NCBI RefSeq assembly: GCF_029784135.1
Contig: NC_073744.1
Span: 80,393,935-80,457,934, forward strand
Origin: Toxorhynchites rutilus septentrionalis
Taxonomy: Eukaryota; Arthropoda; Insecta; Diptera; Culicidae
Direction of reading: 5' to 3'
Length of the DNA stretch: 64,000 nucleotides
Below are positions 62,642 to 64,000 of this stretch, one piece after another. Every line of letters starts with the position of its first letter. Position 1 is the stretch's first letter. The position numbers and the translations under genes were made by a program. Below the pieces are notes generated by a model. That model searched no databases. It was not told the DNA's origin and saw only the letters and a program-made list of their open reading frames with translations.

Positions 62642-64000
62642 ATGGAGAATAGTGGAGGATCTCCAAAGATGGAGATCTCCGATAATGAATCCCATTCAAG
62701 ATCTGGGAAAAAACATAAACGAGTCCCTCAAAAAGAAGATAATTCTTCTGGGGACGTATCTGCTCATCCTTCCAAGCCCCCCTCTAAGAAAATAGCAAGC
62801 CTCCCTTCTGAACCCACTGTTACTTCCACTCCCCCTCTCCCATCATCGATTTCGCTTCCCCATTCTGATGTTTCCGATCCAACCCAATCCTCGTCCTCGT
62901 CCTCGTCCTCGTCTTCTCCCTCTGTTGTCTCCGCTCCACGTGTCAGAGTTTATCCAGAAGATGCACCTGGAACTGGCCCTTGGGTTGTTTTCCTCCGGCC
63001 AAAACCAAAAGGAAAAAGCCTTAACGTGATTCAGATCATGAAAGATCTGGCCAGATACACTTCTGTATCTGAAATTCGCAGGGTTAGACCGAACAAATTG
63101 CGGGTTGTCGTGAATGAACGGAAACACGCAAACGAGATTGTTGCTGACCAACACTTCACTCTCGAATATAGAACATTTATACCCTCCCATAACGTAGAAA
63201 TTGAGGAGGTGATAACTGAAACGGGTCTGACGAGCGAACAAATAAAAAAAGAAGGAAAAGGCAAGTTCAAGAAGCTTCCCTCAATGGAAGTAAAGATCTT
63301 GGACTGTCGCCAACTCGGGAAATTCTCCCATGATGGGGACCAAACTAAATTTACGCCGTCAGACTCGTTTCGAGTCACCTTTGCTGGTGCCGCCCTCCCT
63401 GACTACGTTATGGTGGACAAATTGAGACTACCTGTGCGACTCTTCGTGCCAAAGCCCATGACTTGCAACAAATGCAAGTCAGTTGGTCACACTTCGGATT
63501 ATTGTGCCAACAAGGAGCGCTATGCCACTTGCGGAGAGCAACATGAGGGGAAATCCTGCAGTGCGACTGAGCATAAGTGTCCATATTACGGAGGATCCCC
63601 ACACGCGCTCTCAGCTTGTGAAACTTACAAGAGTCGCTGGGAGAAACAGAAGCGCTCTTTAAAGAAACGCTCGAAGCGCACTTTTGCGGATATTTTAAAG
63701 GGCGCTTCTCCACTGGCCCAACAACAACAACAACCAATCTCAACACACAATATCTTTTCCACGTTGCCAGTTGATGAAATGGAAGCGGACACAGCTAGCG
63801 GGGACACACCGTTTATTTTCAAAGGGAATCCCCGGCGCAAAAATGTGACCACTCCCAAAGTTCAAGAACAAGTCCCCCCGGTGATACCCCCAGTTAGCTT
63901 GCCTAAAAAACCGAGTGCAGCGGACAAGCAAAATCAGGTTCCTCCTGGCTTCCGTGGGAATAGTTCACCTTCGAACGACCCAGCACTCGAGGGGACATCA
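62642..64000 (+). CDS. LINE ORF1 (Gag-like, CCHC), continues beyond the window
   Basis: The frame is open from ATG at 62642 to the last base (453 codons, no stop). It begins MENSGGSPKMEISDNES, then a long Ser/Pro-rich region with a TCC-TCG repeat encoding about 12 Ser. A folded region follows (GPWVVFLRPKPKGKSLNVIQ, RVRPNKLRVVVNER), then the zinc-knuckle region: CNKCKSVGHTSDYC is a complete CX2CX4HX4C knuckle. The second (YATCGEQHEGKSC) and third (CPYYGGSPHALSAC) each have Tyr where a Cys is expected. A basic stretch (KKRSKRTFADILKG) and Gln/Pro-rich tail follow. It is the nucleic-acid-binding ORF1 of a Jockey- or I-type LINE. Two lost cysteines suggest the copy is no longer fully functional. 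Confidence 0.85.
   Translation, partial: MENSGGSPKMEISDNESHSRSGKKHKRVPQKEDNSSGDVSAHPSKPPSKKIASLPSEPTVTSTPPLPSSISLPHSDVSDPTQSSSSSSSSSSPSVVSAPRVRVYPEDAPGTGPWVVFLRPKPKGKSLNVIQIMKDLARYTSVSEIRRVRPNKLRVVVNERKHANEIVADQHFTLEYRTFIPSHNVEIEEVITETGLTSEQIKKEGKGKFKKLPSMEVKILDCRQLGKFSHDGDQTKFTPSDSFRVTFAGAALPDYVMVDKLRLPVRLFVPKPMTCNKCKSVGHTSDYCANKERYATCGEQHEGKSCSATEHKCPYYGGSPHALSACETYKSRWEKQKRSLKKRSKRTFADILKGASPLAQQQQQPISTHNIFSTLPVDEMEADTASGDTPFIFKGNPRRKNVTTPKVQEQVPPVIPPVSLPKKPSAADKQNQVPPGFRGNSSPSNDPALEGTS

Noticed and set aside
1..64000. CRISPR array, bacterial operons or integrated virus genes
   Set aside because: No spaced direct repeats of CRISPR type, no ribosome-binding-site-led operons and no viral polymerase, capsid or glycoprotein motifs were seen. 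All RT sequences are of the non-LTR type.

Overview
The window looks like accessory, transposon-dense DNA from a mosquito nuclear genome, probably culicine (Aedes/Culex-like). This is inferred from content: an AT-rich sequence, a Feilai-like tRNA-derived SINE, DD37E Tc1/mariner elements of the type known from mosquitoes (ITmD37E), RNase H-bearing I-type LINE copies and Jockey-type LINEs. No operons, rRNA genes, CRISPR arrays or bona fide tRNA genes were seen. Most long reading frames are pieces of mobile elements, and many insertions can be delimited by their target-site duplications (TSDs).

Layout. 1-3.7 kb: no recognisable gene. 3.7-6.7 kb: terminal-inverted-repeat elements, including two opposite-orientation copies of one ~677-bp element, one nested in a larger element. 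7.5 kb: a complete SINE. 9.0-9.5 kb: a Jockey endonuclease relic. 11.5-12.8 kb: a complete but mutated Tc1/mariner element. 13.9-23.2 kb: a nest of LINE fragments, three SINE-type insertions, two MITE-like units and a 2.3-kb unclassified repeat. 25.7 kb: a SINE relic. 27.8-31.2 kb: tandem repeats, a young I-type LINE copy and a mariner carrying a MITE. 31.5-34.6 kb: a DD37E transposon whose transposase is split by a 1.64-kb TG...CA insertion. 35.2-36.6 kb: a mariner relic and a 619-bp-period duplication. 36.6-38.6 kb: quiet sequence. 38.8-41.5 kb: a decayed Jockey LINE split by a SINE. 45.4-47.2 kb: an inverted second copy of the 2.3-kb repeat. 47.3-49.1 kb: a second young I-type LINE copy. 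53.8-55.1 kb: a DD37E relic carrying two independent LINE insertions. 56.0-59.9 kb: a convergent gene pair. 60.2-61.7 kb: tandem and inverted repeats. 62.6 kb to the end: a LINE ORF1 that runs off the window.

The most interesting locus is 56.0-59.9 kb. On the + strand there is an apparently intact six-exon gene (445 codons, every junction in frame with GT-AG sites) that resembles insect DUF4806-type proteins. Convergent on the - strand is a spliced transposase-like gene of the animal Transposase_21/CACTA-like type that has lost its central-to-C-terminal catalytic segment. Together they look like the accessory-protein plus transposase pair of a two-gene DNA transposon, or an accessory gene that has outlived its transposase. 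No terminal repeats could be identified.

The remaining sequence records element interactions: a ~490-bp SINE that shares its 3' tail with the resident I-type LINE, a LINE with a twin-priming-like inversion, a LINE with a template-switch-like 5' duplication, and several filled-versus-empty site comparisons that can be made inside the window.
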